From: Candidatus Cyanaurora vandensis
GTDB taxonomy: Bacteria; Cyanobacteriota; Cyanobacteriia; Gloeobacterales; Anthocerotibacteraceae
NCBI RefSeq assembly: GCF_013285555.1
Contig: NZ_JAAXLT010000105.1
Coordinates: 1 to 39,909 of the forward strand
Direction: 5' to 3'
DNA length: 39,909 bases
Made by a program: the position numbers and the translations under genes. Shown in pieces: positions 39,832 to 39,909 of this stretch. Every line of letters starts with the position of its first letter. The first letter of the stretch is position 1. The notes beneath the pieces are model-generated. The model saw only the letters and a list, made by a program, of their open reading frames with translations. It made no database searches and had not been told where the DNA came from.

Positions 39832-39909
39832 ATGCGTTATACTGGAATTATTCAATGTCCAAAAATGTTACAACCATGCTTAGTAAAAGCTTCCTTTCCT
39901 CAGAAGAAA
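39832..39909 (+). CDS. Start of a further ORF running off the window (partial)
   Basis: ATG 39832 opens a frame with no stop to the window end (26 codons; it starts MRYTGIIQCPKMLQ). No Shine-Dalgarno precedes it, and it starts one base after the previous stop. The peptide looks protein-like but is too short to assign. Confidence 0.35.
   Translation, partial: MRYTGIIQCPKMLQPCLVKASFPQKK

Larger units (their letters stand above)
10105..39909 (+). mobile_element. Mu-like transposable prophage, left end to tail genes (right end outside window)
   Basis: Gene order follows transposable phages: end repeats, leftward repressor, divergent operators, small regulator, transposase A, ATPase B, early/middle genes with GemA, Mor/C activator, holin and endolysin, Gp27, terminase, portal, MuF, G, protease I, capsid, Gp36, Gp37, tail tube, tape measure and hub. 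All genes after the repressor run rightward, mostly with 1-8 bp overlaps. No tail sheath is seen, which suggests a siphovirus-like tail as in the B3/D3112 type rather than Mu's contractile tail. No gene is visibly broken, so the phage may be functional. The left boundary is approximate. Confidence 0.9.

Overview
The window reads as a cyanobacterial chromosome segment carrying most of a Mu-like transposable prophage. Cyanobacterial signs are the rplS-trnW gene pair, a CAT-anticodon tRNA that looks like tRNA-Ile2, the Rpn-type nuclease tail at the left edge, and a DUF2811-like domain inside a phage gene. I noticed only one copy of the HIP1 octamer (33317-33324), which would fit a lineage without HIP1 enrichment such as Gloeobacterales. 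That placement is a weak inference.

Host part (1 to about 7.8 kb). Minus-strand genes: a tRNA, a DedA-family membrane protein, a nucleotidyltransferase of the NMN adenylyltransferase type, and two overlapping genes that look like a photolyase/cryptochrome split in two, with the FAD half encoded first. Plus-strand genes: a polytopic membrane protein, a large secreted nuclease (lamin-tail, endonuclease/exonuclease/phosphatase and five VCBS/FG-GAP-like repeats), ribosomal protein L19 and tRNA-Trp. In many cyanobacteria secE-nusG follows trnW. Here accessory DNA follows instead, so the mobile DNA probably sits in that operon boundary.

Accessory junction (7.8 to 10.1 kb). A gene-poor stretch with helically phased short repeats, then a leftward coiled-coil protein with a DUF4041-like region and a C-terminal GIY-YIG (T5orf172-type) domain.

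Prophage (about 10.1 kb to beyond the window end). The left end follows the Mu plan: a repeat array suited to transposase binding (10134-10262), a leftward repressor, divergent promoters with symmetric GGTACC operator pairs, a small ribbon-helix-helix protein in the ner position, transposase A and ATPase B. A tightly overlapped block of small early/middle genes follows, including GemA and several ORFs under 60 codons, ending in a Mor/C-type activator. Directly after it comes the first of two copies of an exact 25-bp repeat that forms the -35 region of a promoter. Copy 1 drives lysis, terminase, portal and MuF genes; copy 2 drives protease, capsid and tail genes. Together they look like the late promoters of the Mor/C-type activator. 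Head genes are Mu-like (Gp27, Gp28, Gp29, Gp30, G, I, Gp36, Gp37). The tail module has no visible sheath gene, so a long non-contractile tail is likely. The right end of the phage is outside the window.

Most notable points: a MuF/Gp30 head protein with a C-terminal HExxH metallopeptidase-like domain of different base composition, followed by an overlapping 88-codon orphan (toxin-immunity-like cassette); the paired late promoters; the left-end repeat array; a collagen-like structural protein with a signal peptide; and a phage winged-helix/DUF2811 fusion with an internal ribosome binding site. No database search was possible, so family names rest on recognised motifs and gene order.
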